This document shows positions 17,295 through 25,589 of a stretch of 33,452 nucleotides of DNA, piece by piece. The DNA is from an uncultured Saprospiraceae bacterium. Lineage in GTDB: Bacteria; Bacteroidota; Bacteroidia; Chitinophagales; Saprospiraceae. Where the stretch lies: NCBI GenBank assembly GCA_937921775.1, contig CAKZUK010000245.1, positions 1-33,452 on the forward strand, in the 5' to 3' direction. How positions within the stretch are numbered: position 1 is the stretch's first letter; every line of letters starts with the position of its first letter. The notes beneath the pieces were generated by a model that searched no databases, was not told the origin of the DNA, and was given only the letters and a program-made list of their open reading frames with translations. The translations under genes and the position numbers were made by a program.

Positions 17295-19571
17295 ATGAAA
17301 ACCATCAATTATCCACTACTATGTTATCAGTTTAATGAGGATGCCGTCTTAGGTATTCTCGTTGGGACGGAGTATCAGGTCATGGATAAAACCTTGAAGC
17401 AAGTTAAGAATCAACTCTCAGATTATCTTAGCAAGATGTATAAGAAGGAAGATTACTATCCTTATGTCGATCTGGAGAAAGCCAAGTTGAAGATTATTAA
17501 TGTTAAAATACGGCCAGCTTATAAGGAGCGAACAGGGCGTTATCCCATGTCGCAAACGGTGGTAGTACCGGTTCCAGTGGTACATGGCGAAACCGAAGAA
17601 GGATTCTTTGAATGCTATCTACCTCTATTTGACGAAAGTTTCTATTATTATGATGCTCGGCAATTTAATTCCTTGGTACAACACTTTGCAGCTGACTTAT
17701 TGAATAATCTAAGCCCGGAAGAATTATATAGTCAGTTGAACTATCCTAAGCCAAGTCTCGATTTGGTTCCACTTCGAATCAATGAGAACCGTCGGTTTAA
17801 GGCTAGTGAAGCGCGTGGATCAACTGAAAAACGGTATAAAGTTTTACCACGATTAGCAAGTCAGTACCCTTATCCAAAGTCACAACGTCGACAAATTACA
17901 GCTAGTCCTGAAGCAGCTTGGGAACTGGAAGATAAGGTGGAAGAAGTGATTGAAAAAATTACCCAAAGTGGTGCTAATGTTTTGGTGATTGGAAATCATG
18001 GGGTAGGTAAGAGTGCGGTTTTGCAACAAGCCATGCGCAAAATTTCAACGAAGAAGAAAGAGCAGGAGAGTGGACTCAACTTTTGGCAACTCATGCCACA
18101 GCGAATAACAGCTTCAGCTAAATATTTGGGTGAATGGGAAGAGACCGTAGAAGAGATGATCGAAGAATTGCAACAAACAAGAGGTGTACTTTGGGTAGTA
18201 GATCTGGTTCGTTTGTTACAGATAGGAGGAGCTGGTCCCGAAAATAGTGTTGCAGCTTTTATGATCTCATTTTTGCAATCAGCAGGTTTGCAAATCATTG
18301 GTGAAGCAACAGAGAAAGAGATGGAAAGTATGCGTCGGATGTTACCTGGATTTGCTTCCTGTTTTCAGGTGGTAAAACTTCCTGAAATGTCTGAGACCAA
18401 AGTACAACGTATAATGAATCATTTTGGCGAATACAGCCAAAGTAACTTAAAAATAAAAGTAAAGACGGAAGCACAATCATTGGCTTATCGATTGTTGATG
18501 CGCTATTATCCCTATCAGTCTTTTCCAGGGAAGGCAATTAAATTTTTAGGACAATGTGTAAGTGATGCCCAATTAGATGATCGCGATGAAGTAGGATTTG
18601 ATGATGTGATTAAGCAATTTGTTGCACAAACAGGCTTGCCAGAATTATTTCTTCGCGATGATATTTTGTTGGACAAAAAGCAACTGCAATCCTTTTTTAC
18701 ATCCCGAATCATAGGTCAACCTGCAGCAATAAAGAAGATGACTAGTATTGTCAAAGTCTTTAAAGCGGGCTTGAATAACCCAGGCAAACCAATCTCTACT
18801 TTAATTTTTGCAGGCCCAACTGGAGTTGGAAAAACAGCTTCTGCAAAGGCACTCGCGGAATACTTTTTTGGTAAAAGCAAACAACAACTGCCACTCATTC
18901 GAATTGATATGAGTGAGTTTCAACACCCTTTTCAAATTACACGTCTGATTGGATCTGGTTCTGAAACGGGAAAGTTAATTCAGGATATACGTCAACGTCC
19001 TTTTGCAGTCGTACTGTTGGATGAGGTGGACAAAGCAGCCCCTTCCATTTTTGATGCCTTGATGACTATGCTTGATGAAGGTTTGATGGTGGACTCTTTT
19101 GGTCGAATTACTAATTTTAGAAATACGATTATTATCATGACAACCAACCTTGGCGCATCAAACCGTGCCTCCGTTGGCTTTAAGAATACTACAAGTGGAG
19201 ACGCTGCTTATATGGCAGCTATCGGTTCTTTCTTTCGCCCTGAATTTGTCAATCGAATTGATGGAGTTGTAATGTTCAACAATCTGGGGCAGGACAATAT
19301 ACGTGAGATCTGTGTTAAAGAATTGAATGACCTGAAAAACCGAGAAGGCTTTGCCAAACGAAATATCGATCTTGAATTTACAGAAGAAGTCATTGATTAT
19401 TTATCCCGTACAGGATTTGATGAGAAGTATGGAGCACGTCCTTTGCAACGTGTAATTGAACAGAATGTAATTAGTCCGATTGCGAATTGGTTATTAGGTC
19501 AGCCTAAATTAGAAGGCGTTCGATTGCGAATTGACTTTGATGGAGGGAAGTTGAAGATTTCTGTACTATAG
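17295..19571 (+). CDS. Atypical Clp/Hsp100 double-AAA+ ATPase
   Basis: The 758 residues have two AAA+ rings but no recognisable Clp N-domain and no ClpB-type middle coiled coil. Residues 1-195 are an unfamiliar region rich in Tyr and Pro. Ring 1 has Walker A GNHGVGKS (233-240) and a pore-loop-like KYLGEWEE (277-284), but Walker B is VLWVVDLVRLL (298-308), so the catalytic Glu after D303 is Leu. Ring 2 has Walker A GPTGVGKT (507-514), Walker B VVLLDEVD (572-579), sensor 1 TTN (616-618), arginine finger R654 and sensor 2 GARP (713-716). The usual GYVG pore loop is missing (LIGSGSETGKL, 551-561). VGF (627-629) sits where ClpC and ClpA carry their ClpP-docking loop. An unfoldase, perhaps feeding ClpP, is inferred; it is not plain ClpB, ClpC or ClpA. 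Confidence 0.85.
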   Translation: MKTINYPLLCYQFNEDAVLGILVGTEYQVMDKTLKQVKNQLSDYLSKMYKKEDYYPYVDLEKAKLKIINVKIRPAYKERTGRYPMSQTVVVPVPVVHGETEEGFFECYLPLFDESFYYYDARQFNSLVQHFAADLLNNLSPEELYSQLNYPKPSLDLVPLRINENRRFKASEARGSTEKRYKVLPRLASQYPYPKSQRRQITASPEAAWELEDKVEEVIEKITQSGANVLVIGNHGVGKSAVLQQAMRKISTKKKEQESGLNFWQLMPQRITASAKYLGEWEETVEEMIEELQQTRGVLWVVDLVRLLQIGGAGPENSVAAFMISFLQSAGLQIIGEATEKEMESMRRMLPGFASCFQVVKLPEMSETKVQRIMNHFGEYSQSNLKIKVKTEAQSLAYRLLMRYYPYQSFPGKAIKFLGQCVSDAQLDDRDEVGFDDVIKQFVAQTGLPELFLRDDILLDKKQLQSFFTSRIIGQPAAIKKMTSIVKVFKAGLNNPGKPISTLIFAGPTGVGKTASAKALAEYFFGKSKQQLPLIRIDMSEFQHPFQITRLIGSGSETGKLIQDIRQRPFAVVLLDEVDKAAPSIFDALMTMLDEGLMVDSFGRITNFRNTIIIMTTNLGASNRASVGFKNTTSGDAAYMAAIGSFFRPEFVNRIDGVVMFNNLGQDNIREICVKELNDLKNREGFAKRNIDLEFTEEVIDYLSRTGFDEKYGARPLQRVIEQNVISPIANWLLGQPKLEGVRLRIDFDGGKLKISVL

Positions 19572-19675
19572 TTTAGAAGAGTCGCCAACAAAGAATGTTA
19601 GCATGCAAATTTCCTTTTATAAGATAAGGGCTTGTCTAGTCAATCAGATAAATGCGCAAACTTACTAGCTCGGTC

Positions 19676-19705
19676 GACAGATAGAACTGACACATTTTAT
19701 CTGTC
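19676..19705. repeat. Inverted repeat at convergent gene ends
   Basis: GACAGATA (19676-19683) and TATCTGTC (19698-19705) are perfect arms. CTGACA (19687-19692) and TGTCAG (19702-19707) form a competing stem. It lies between the Clp-like gene and the end of the deoxynucleoside kinase and may mark both 3' ends, though no T tract follows. Confidence 0.4.
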
Positions 19706-19710
19706 AGCTA

Positions 19711-20364
19711 TCAACTATTCACAAAACTCAAATGGTGTACCCCTGCCTCATATTTCTTACTCAAAGCTTCAATGATCATATCATAGTGCCGTTTACTAGT
19801 CAAGAAATTAATCTCATCCACATCAATAATTAAGATAGGAGTAGTATTTTCCGTACGGAAATATTCATAATATGTATTCTGAATACCTTGTAAATATTCA
19901 GGTGTGATTTCTTGCTCGTATTCACGTCCTCTACTTTTGATGTTTTTCAAAAGATTATCCACAGAGCGATGAAGGAAAACCAACAGGTCAGGTTTTGGAA
20001 AAGAAGTATTAAGGATATTGAAAAGACGTTGGAAGAGGCGATTCTCTTCAGTACTGAGGTTATTTTTTGCGAAAAGCAATGTTTTCAAAAAGAAATAATC
20101 CGCTATAATCAATTCCTGAAATAAATCTTGCTGAGCTACATTCTCCTGCAATTGCTTATGCCGTTCAGTCATGAAAAATAACTCAACGGGGAATGCATAG
20201 CGTTCCTGATTTTCATAGAAAAAGGGGAGGAAGGGATTGTCGGTAAACTGTTCAAGTACCAAGCGGCAATCGTAATCTTTTTGCAACTGATTGCAAAGTG
20301 TCGTCTTTCCGGCGCCAATGTTTCCCTCAATGGCGATGAACCGATATGGAAAAGGATTTTTCAT
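19711..20364 (-). CDS. Deoxynucleoside kinase
   Basis: This is a nucleotide salvage enzyme that transfers the ATP gamma-phosphate to the 5' hydroxyl of deoxynucleosides. The 217 residues match the dCK/dGK/dNK family. The P-loop is GNIGAGKTT (14-22); residues EQF (about 38-40) and the FFMTERHKQL segment contribute to the substrate pocket. The Arg-rich lid is KSRGREYEQEI. The base preference (adenosine/guanosine or cytidine/thymidine) cannot be read from these motifs. It overlaps folK by 4 bp (ATGA), so the two are translationally coupled. This pairing is frequent in Bacteroidota. Confidence 0.9.
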   Translation of the reverse strand: MKNPFPYRFIAIEGNIGAGKTTLCNQLQKDYDCRLVLEQFTDNPFLPFFYENQERYAFPVELFFMTERHKQLQENVAQQDLFQELIIADYFFLKTLLFAKNNLSTEENRLFQRLFNILNTSFPKPDLLVFLHRSVDNLLKNIKSRGREYEQEITPEYLQGIQNTYYEYFRTENTTPILIIDVDEINFLTSKRHYDMIIEALSKKYEAGVHHLSFVNS

Positions 20365-20846
20365 TCTTTCTCAAGCATTATTACTTCAAGTGTGTCGTCA
20401 GAACGAATGTACAACTCTTCTATCGTTTCACCCAATTCAGGATGTACGAATTCTCCAGCAATTTCCATAATTGGTATGAGTACAAAATTTCGCTCATGCA
20501 TATGAGCATGTGGTATGGTTAGTTTTTCCGATTTCAAAATCTCAGTACCATAAAAGATCAGATCAATATCTATGTTTCTTTTCGCCCACTTTTGTGTTCG
20601 CACCCGACCCATTCGCTCTTCTATCTCATGGATTTTATCTAATACTTCTATCGGTTCACAGTTTGTATCAACTTCTAGAGCCTGATTGAAGAAGTTAGGC
20701 TGATCTGTATTCCCCCAAGGCTCGGTTTCGTAAATGGAAGATGCTGAAGTGACCTTCCCAATCTCTTGCTCAATATGCGCTATTGCTTCTGCCAGTTGCT
20801 CATATCTGTCTCCAATATTGCTACCTGTGTGTAGATAAATTTTCAT
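20361..20846 (-). CDS. folK: HPPK, 6-hydroxymethyl-dihydropterin pyrophosphokinase
   Basis: This enzyme catalyses ATP-dependent pyrophosphorylation of 6-hydroxymethyl-7,8-dihydropterin in folate synthesis. The 161 residues are the normal length. Motifs are TGSNIGDR (7-14), YETEPWGNTDQPNFFNQAL (39-57), the catalytic metal-binding pair D93 and D95 in KRNIDIDLIFYG, and IPHAHMHERNFVLIPI (111-126). It is the first gene of a pair; its last bases overlap the start of the deoxynucleoside kinase. The dihydropteroate synthase gene is not nearby. Confidence 0.95.
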   Translation of the reverse strand: MKIYLHTGSNIGDRYEQLAEAIAHIEQEIGKVTSASSIYETEPWGNTDQPNFFNQALEVDTNCEPIEVLDKIHEIEERMGRVRTQKWAKRNIDIDLIFYGTEILKSEKLTIPHAHMHERNFVLIPIMEIAGEFVHPELGETIEELYIRSDDTLEVIMLEKE

Positions 20847-21158
20847 TCGGCAAAGATAGAAAAAAAGGGGAGTCGGCGAATAGTTTTCAAACTTAGGCTA
20901 TCCTAAAATAGGTATACGAACCTAAGCTTTATTAAATACAATCGTAACTGTCACTGAGTCTAATTAATTGTTCCCACTTTAAGGCCGTTTTACCATTATA
21001 GTCATATAAGGGTACATCGTTCAATGAATGAAAAATCTCTGCCTATTAGGTGCTTATATGCTTTCAGAAAAGATTAGAGATAAAACGCTAATTAACCATG
21101 CTGCGCTTACTATAGGATTGAATAGTTAGATGCAATCTTAAAAAAAAGTATCAAATAA

Positions 21159-21190
21159 TTTGGAAAAAAAGACCGATTGGTTTATTTTTG
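21159..21190 (+). promoter_or_regulatory. Bacteroidota-type promoter of DinB/TetR operon
   Basis: TTTG (21159-21162) and TATTTTTG (21183-21190) match the phylum's -33 TTTG and -7 TAnnTTTG consensus with a 20-base spacer. Transcription would start near 21196, only about 9 nt before the ATG at 21205. This rules out the TTG at 21160 as the translation start. Confidence 0.7.
21170..21183 (+). promoter_or_regulatory. TetR-type operator inside the promoter
   Basis: ACCGATTGGT (21172-21181) is a palindrome with one imperfect position. It lies between the two promoter boxes, where a bound repressor would block RNA polymerase. A perfect version, ACCGATCGGT, lies at 22366-22375. Autoregulation by the TetR gene of this operon is inferred. 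Confidence 0.6.
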
Positions 21191-21204
21191 ATGAAAATCA
21201 AAAT

Positions 21205-21756
21205 ATGAAAGACTCAAATTCGATTTACTCCAGTGCTTCAATTAAGGTGTCAATACGTGAAAGTTTTGATTTAGTAAATACCAAGATACAAAGCCTTAAC
21301 GAAGAACAACTTCACTTCAAACCAGAAGGAAAATGGTCACCTGCTGAGAATCTATCACATCTTATAAGCTCTACTTTTCCAATCGCATCTGCTCTTAATA
21401 AAGCAAAAGTGATGTTTAGTTTGTTTGGAACTTCTAAAGATGGCTCAAGAAGCTATGAAGAGATGTTTGCCTTTTATATGGGAAAATTGGGTGAAGGAGT
21501 AGGAGCAGCAGGGATTGGTTTTGAGCCTAAAGCTGGGGATGTAGCCGATGTGCAAAAAATGCTTGAAAATTGGAAAATGATTGGATCTAAATTTGAAGCA
21601 CGATTAGATAAATGGTCAGAAAGTGATTTGGATAAATATCGATTGCCACATCCTTTAATGGGAAAGTTGACCTTTCGGGAAATGCTGCTTTTTACCCACT
21701 TCCACAATATGATTCATTTTGACATTATCAATCAAAGACTAAGCGAACATGGGTAA
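21205..21756 (+). CDS. DinB-family protein
   Basis: Read from ATG 21205 the product has 183 residues. It is an all-helical DinB/YfiT-like protein. The metal-type histidines are visible in ENLSHLI near the N-terminal third and in FTHFHNMIHFDII near the C-terminus. WSPAENLSHL and the closing HFHNMIHFDIINQRL are typical of the DinB_2 group. Members include bacillithiol- and other thiol-dependent transferases, but the substrate is not predictable here. A longer frame from TTG 21160 would overlap the promoter and operator. It overlaps the TetR gene by 8 bp, suggesting the regulator controls this enzyme. Confidence 0.8.
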   Translation: MKDSNSIYSSASIKVSIRESFDLVNTKIQSLNEEQLHFKPEGKWSPAENLSHLISSTFPIASALNKAKVMFSLFGTSKDGSRSYEEMFAFYMGKLGEGVGAAGIGFEPKAGDVADVQKMLENWKMIGSKFEARLDKWSESDLDKYRLPHPLMGKLTFREMLLFTHFHNMIHFDIINQRLSEHG

Positions 21757-22363
21757 ATCAGAAGAAACTAGGCGTCATATCATAGAAAAAGCTGCAGTAC
21801 TATTCAATCAAAGAGGCTTTCATGGAACTTCCATTTCTGATATTATGGAGGCTACAGGTCTGACCAAAGGAGGTATCTACGGTAATTTCAAAAAAGATGG
21901 TATCGATAAAAAAGGAGTCAAAGAAGAAATTGCTTTGGCAGCATTTAAATATGCTGTAGCTGCTGTAGCTAATGAAATCCGAACTAGAACGTCCGTCATT
22001 GACAGCTCAATCGACAAACTAAAAACAGTCGTTTACTTCTACAAGGAGCGGGTATTAAATCCTCCAATTGAGGGTGGTTGTCCAATTTTGAATACTTCCA
22101 TAGAAGCAGATGACAATATGCCAGTACTGCAAAGTAAAGTAGTAGAAGCGATAAAGTATTGGCATCATGGATTGGTGCGAACCGTGGAAAAAGGAATAGA
22201 AAAAGGAGAGATTCGCGAAGACATTGATGCTGATTTGTTTGCCTCTCGTTTTATTGGAACATTGGAAGGAGGCATCATGCTTTCTCGAATTCACAATGAT
22301 GTCAATAAATTTATGCCGATGGCTAGCCAGCTGCTAGAAATGATTGACGGCATTAAAAAATAA
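21749..22363 (+). CDS. TetR/AcrR-family repressor
   Basis: The 204 residues have an N-terminal TetR DNA-binding domain (about 5-60): TRRHIIEKAAVLFNQRGFHGTS, then the helix-turn-helix ISDIMEATGLTKGGIYGNF. The C-terminal core resembles the YxaF/LmrA type (GGCPILNTSIEADD at 88-101 as a probable ligand-domain landmark). Between the recognition helix and helix 4 there is an extra stretch, KKDGIDKKGVKEE (48-60), where relatives usually have about five residues (FKNKEEIA). This could change spacing of the DNA-binding heads. It overlaps the DinB gene by 8 bp. Palindromes upstream of DinB and just after this gene are the likely operators. Confidence 0.88.
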   Translation: MGKSEETRRHIIEKAAVLFNQRGFHGTSISDIMEATGLTKGGIYGNFKKDGIDKKGVKEEIALAAFKYAVAAVANEIRTRTSVIDSSIDKLKTVVYFYKERVLNPPIEGGCPILNTSIEADDNMPVLQSKVVEAIKYWHHGLVRTVEKGIEKGEIREDIDADLFASRFIGTLEGGIMLSRIHNDVNKFMPMASQLLEMIDGIKK

Positions 22364-22365
22364 GA

Positions 22366-22375
22366 ACCGATCGGT
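22366..22375 (+). promoter_or_regulatory. Second TetR-type operator
   Basis: ACCGATCGGT is a perfect 10-bp palindrome three bases after the TetR stop and about 170 bases before the hydrolase start. It matches the operator-like site at 21172-21181 in nine of ten positions. This suggests the hydrolase is in the same regulon. Confidence 0.55.
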
Positions 22376-22547
22376 CTAGTTAGACAGCCAATCAACAAAT
22401 CATCGTATGCATGTTTGGTTGGATCACTATAAGACAAAGGTTTTTTTACATTAAAAAAATAGCTAGTCAAACACTGGAGCCACGGTATCGGGCAACTTTT
22501 ACATTTAGCCTTTTGCGGTTTTACATTTTACATTTAAAAATAAAGCA

Positions 22548-23459
22548 ATGTCATATACCTACGAAGTCATTCAACTACCACCCAACACCAATAAAAAAGC
22601 GCTTCCACCTAAGCCAAAAGAACCGTTCTATTTTAACTTGGTTCGATTTGCCTTCTCAAGCCTAGGTCCTATCTTTCCCAAGCAAGCTGCAAAAATAGCC
22701 TACAAACTTTTCTCAACTCCAAGAATGCGTGCCCAACACAGAAAGTCGGATAGCATTATTGAAAAAGCAAAGGTCTTTGATTTTATGTATGCTGGGCGCT
22801 TGCTAAAAGCTTACGAATGGGGGAGTGGCGAAAAAATTGTGCTGCTCATACACGGCTGGGAATCAAGAGGAACTGCATTGCGAAGCTTTGTCCCCGATTT
22901 GGTAAAACAAGGCTTTAGAGTGGTAGCTATTGACGGGCCTGCTCATGGTAACTCTTACGGTAAGCAAACCAACCTATTACACTTTGGAGGCGCAATAAGA
23001 GCTATCATCAATCAAGTAGGAGATGTACACAGTATCATTGCTCATTCTTTCGGTGGGGCTTCCACAGTCTTTACATTAAGCAATCTAGCTCCCGAAGTAA
23101 AAATAGATCGACTCGTATTGATCGCAGTGCCTTCAGCGCTCGAGCGGGTTGTTGATCACTACGTTAAATTCATCAAACTCCCCGGATCAGTTCACAAAGA
23201 ACTCAACAAAATATTCGAAAAAATAATAGGGCGTCCTCTAAATGAAGTAGACGTAAGCAAAGCCAATGATTCGATCCAAGTAAGCAAAACGCTATTAGTC
23301 CATGATCGTGAAGATACGGTCGTACCATTCGCAGCTAGTGAAAGTATTGCAAAAAATTGGGACAATATTTCTTTCCTAATCACGGAAGGTTATGGCCATT
23401 ACAACCTTATCAAAAATCCTGTAGTTGTAGATCGAGTGGTTTGTTTTATTTCTAATTAG
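22548..23459 (+). CDS. Alpha/beta hydrolase
   Basis: The 303 residues contain an alpha/beta-hydrolase fold from about residue 95. Landmarks are the oxyanion HGW (102-104), AIDGPAHGNS (127-136), the nucleophile elbow AHSFGG with S167, the acid D256 in HDREDTVVP, and H284 in GYGHYNLI. The catalytic triad is complete. The N-terminal 90 residues are an added helical region that includes RMRAQHRKSD. No signal peptide is present, so it should be cytoplasmic or membrane-peripheral. The substrate is unknown; esterase or lipase-like activity is inferred. It follows the TetR gene after 184 bases that include a TetR-type palindrome and three TTTACATTT units (about 22497-22536). Confidence 0.85.
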   Translation: MSYTYEVIQLPPNTNKKALPPKPKEPFYFNLVRFAFSSLGPIFPKQAAKIAYKLFSTPRMRAQHRKSDSIIEKAKVFDFMYAGRLLKAYEWGSGEKIVLLIHGWESRGTALRSFVPDLVKQGFRVVAIDGPAHGNSYGKQTNLLHFGGAIRAIINQVGDVHSIIAHSFGGASTVFTLSNLAPEVKIDRLVLIAVPSALERVVDHYVKFIKLPGSVHKELNKIFEKIIGRPLNEVDVSKANDSIQVSKTLLVHDREDTVVPFAASESIAKNWDNISFLITEGYGHYNLIKNPVVVDRVVCFISN

Positions 23460-23475
23460 AATGCTTAATCGAATA

Positions 23476-23511
23476 CAAAAAAATCCACTGACAAATATTC
23501 GCCAGTGGATT
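23476..23511 (-). terminator. Terminator of the beta-helix gene
   Basis: AATCCACTG (23482-23490) and CAGTGGATT (23503-23511) form a perfect 9-bp stem. On the minus strand it is followed by a run of seven T. It also lies just after the plus-strand hydrolase stop, but lacks a T tract in that direction. Confidence 0.8.
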
Positions 23512-23546
23512 CAAAACAAAAAGCATCAAGATAAAATTTTTCTTTT

Positions 23547-25589
23547 CTACAGTCTAACCTTCACAAAGTTTCCGTAAAGGTCACCCTCATTTGTGTTCGT
23601 AATTCGAACTATATACTGACCCGGTTGTAGATTATTAATATTGTCAAGAGAAACCACAACCAATCCTTCGTTTACATCTGCCGTTCCTTCAAACACTTTC
23701 TTCCCAGAGATGTGGTATACTTCAAAATCAATTGTTCGCTCTTCAAAGTCCGTCAATGAAATATTCAATTGAGTAGCAACTGGATTTGGAAAAGTCGAAA
23801 CTTCCACACCACTTCTTACTTCTACTGATTGAATATCACTGTATGCATAGCTACCGTCAAAGTCAATTTGCTTTAGGCGATAGTAGTTAATTCCTGTTTG
23901 AGGATTTTCATCGTAATTCAAATATGTTCTTGCCATTTCACTAGTACCTGCTCCTTGCTCTTGTGCAATTTCACGGAAGTCAACACCATTGGTAGAACGC
24001 TCTATTGAAAAATAATCATTGTTCATTTCTGAAAGTGTTACCCAATTGAGTTCTACTTTTTTGCCATCAAAACGTACATCAAAAGAAAGCAACTCGATAG
24101 GTAAGCCTCCTACTTTTTCGTATGGCCCCAAATCAATAGTTCCATCAAAACGACCATTCAAGTCAAGGTCAAGGTCAATTTGCTCACTAATGTTTGCGTC
24201 ACCATCAATGTCGCAAAGGTCGATATTCATATGTATATCATTACCCATGTTGATGGCAGCTGAATTTTGCTTCAAGCGAAAATCACCATTAGCTGCATCT
24301 TCAAAAGTAGGATCTAATTCGTAAAGCATGTTGCCATTGCAACTTACCTGACCAGTAGAACTGTGGTGTAAAAGAGCACAGTTTGTCGTATCAACCAATA
24401 CGCTATTTAGTTCGATAACTGGAGTTTCTGTTCCACTAAAGTGAAAAACAGGACCTCCTGTAGAACCATTATCATTATCCCAAAAGATACTGTTGTAGAT
24501 AGAAACTTGGTTGTTGCCATAAGATGATTCAGAAGCATATACAGCACCTGCATTTTGATCTGCAAAGTTTTTATAAAAAGTACTGTTGATAATTTTAGGA
24601 GTTACAATACCAAAGTCAATAGCAATACCATAAATAGCTCCTCCATGACCAGCATGATTAAGGTTGAAAACGGAGTTAGTAATCGTTGGACTCGCTTCAC
24701 CGCCACTTTTACCAAAGTTGTATATTGCACCACCGTGATTTGAATTGGGCGCAAAGTTGCCTGTGAAAATAGTGTTTATGATAATTGGTTTTACAATATT
24801 ACCATGTCCATTATTATAAATAGCACCTCCTTCTGTAGAGTTGTTGTTGAGGAAAGTAGTTTTGATTATTTTAGGAGAGCTGTCACCGTCGTTAGTGATG
24901 GCACCGCCTCTCTCATCAGATTCGTTATTTTCAAATAAGCAGTTAATGATAATAGGGCTTGCCTCAGAATCAGATTGTGCATGGTTGTAAAGTGCACCTG
25001 CAAATTTGTCTGCATAGTTATCTCTAAAAATACAGTTTCGAATAATTGGGTTAGCAACAGTTCCACTGGTGATGCTACGATTGTACCATCCGCCGGCTTT
25101 CTTGTGTGCAGTGTAAATACTTGCACCATCGTTTGCAGAACCACCTTCGATGATAATACCATCTACAATCGTAGCACTGGTTACATCTTCGGTGTAAATA
25201 ACAGTAAATGAATTGCTGCTCAAATCATTATCACCATCAATATCTCCACTGAGAATAGTGGGATAGCTTATATAATCTCTATCATCAAGATTTGCTTCAT
25301 TTCCTAAAAAACCTCCATATACTTGTACACCTTCTTTAATCTCAAAGAAAACAGTGCGATCGCTCGGGTGAGGATTGTATATTCCCATTGCTACCCAAAG
25401 AGATTGACCTGTCGTTGCATTGTCTAAAGCTGTTTTTAGATCAGTGTAGGCATCTGTCCAGTTGCTACCATCATTTGCACCAGTAGCATTTAAGTTGACG
25501 AAAATAGTTTGAGCAAAAATGCTAGTAGAGATGAAGCAAAGTGCTAGAAGTAAAATTCCCTTTTGTAAGAAGTTGTAAATTTTAGTCAT
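23547..25589 (-). CDS. Beta-helix surface protein with type IX sorting tail
   Basis: The 680 residues start with a signal peptide (1-27, SIFAQ). An N-terminal IFVNLNATGANDGSNWTDAYTDLKTAL segment follows, typical of choice-of-anchor or polymorphic outer-membrane-like beta-helix proteins. Residues about 90-440 are a right-handed parallel beta-helix with recurring GGAIYN and NSxF turns. Residues about 495-597 are an Fn3-like module (LPIELLSFDV, NDYFSIERSTNG, YYRLKQIDFDGS). The last 80 residues are a Por sorting tail (FPNPVATQLNISL, PGQYIVRI). It should be exported by the type IX system. Beta-helices often bind or cut polysaccharide, but no catalytic set is evident, so adhesion is equally possible. 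Confidence 0.9.
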   Translation of the reverse strand: MTKIYNFLQKGILLLALCFISTSIFAQTIFVNLNATGANDGSNWTDAYTDLKTALDNATTGQSLWVAMGIYNPHPSDRTVFFEIKEGVQVYGGFLGNEANLDDRDYISYPTILSGDIDGDNDLSSNSFTVIYTEDVTSATIVDGIIIEGGSANDGASIYTAHKKAGGWYNRSITSGTVANPIIRNCIFRDNYADKFAGALYNHAQSDSEASPIIINCLFENNESDERGGAITNDGDSSPKIIKTTFLNNNSTEGGAIYNNGHGNIVKPIIINTIFTGNFAPNSNHGGAIYNFGKSGGEASPTITNSVFNLNHAGHGGAIYGIAIDFGIVTPKIINSTFYKNFADQNAGAVYASESSYGNNQVSIYNSIFWDNDNGSTGGPVFHFSGTETPVIELNSVLVDTTNCALLHHSSTGQVSCNGNMLYELDPTFEDAANGDFRLKQNSAAINMGNDIHMNIDLCDIDGDANISEQIDLDLDLNGRFDGTIDLGPYEKVGGLPIELLSFDVRFDGKKVELNWVTLSEMNNDYFSIERSTNGVDFREIAQEQGAGTSEMARTYLNYDENPQTGINYYRLKQIDFDGSYAYSDIQSVEVRSGVEVSTFPNPVATQLNISLTDFEERTIDFEVYHISGKKVFEGTADVNEGLVVVSLDNINNLQPGQYIVRITNTNEGDLYGNFVKVRL

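Larger units (their letters stand above)
20847..21204. other. Spacer between folK and the DinB/TetR operon
   Basis: This is a 358-bp divergent spacer. It holds a hairpin with CTTAGG (20892-20897) and CCTAAG (20921-20926), and at its right end the promoter and operator of the DinB/TetR unit. No gene is visible. Confidence 0.6.

Noticed and set aside
20851-20858. TATCTTTG on the minus strand as a -7 box for folK
   Set aside because: It matches TAnnTTTG but lies only 4 bases from the folK ATG and lacks a TTTG about 20 bases upstream.
22411-22665. 84-codon frame upstream of and into the hydrolase
   Set aside because: It overlaps the hydrolase N-terminus in another frame, and its composition is biased by the A+T-rich spacer; no family resemblance.
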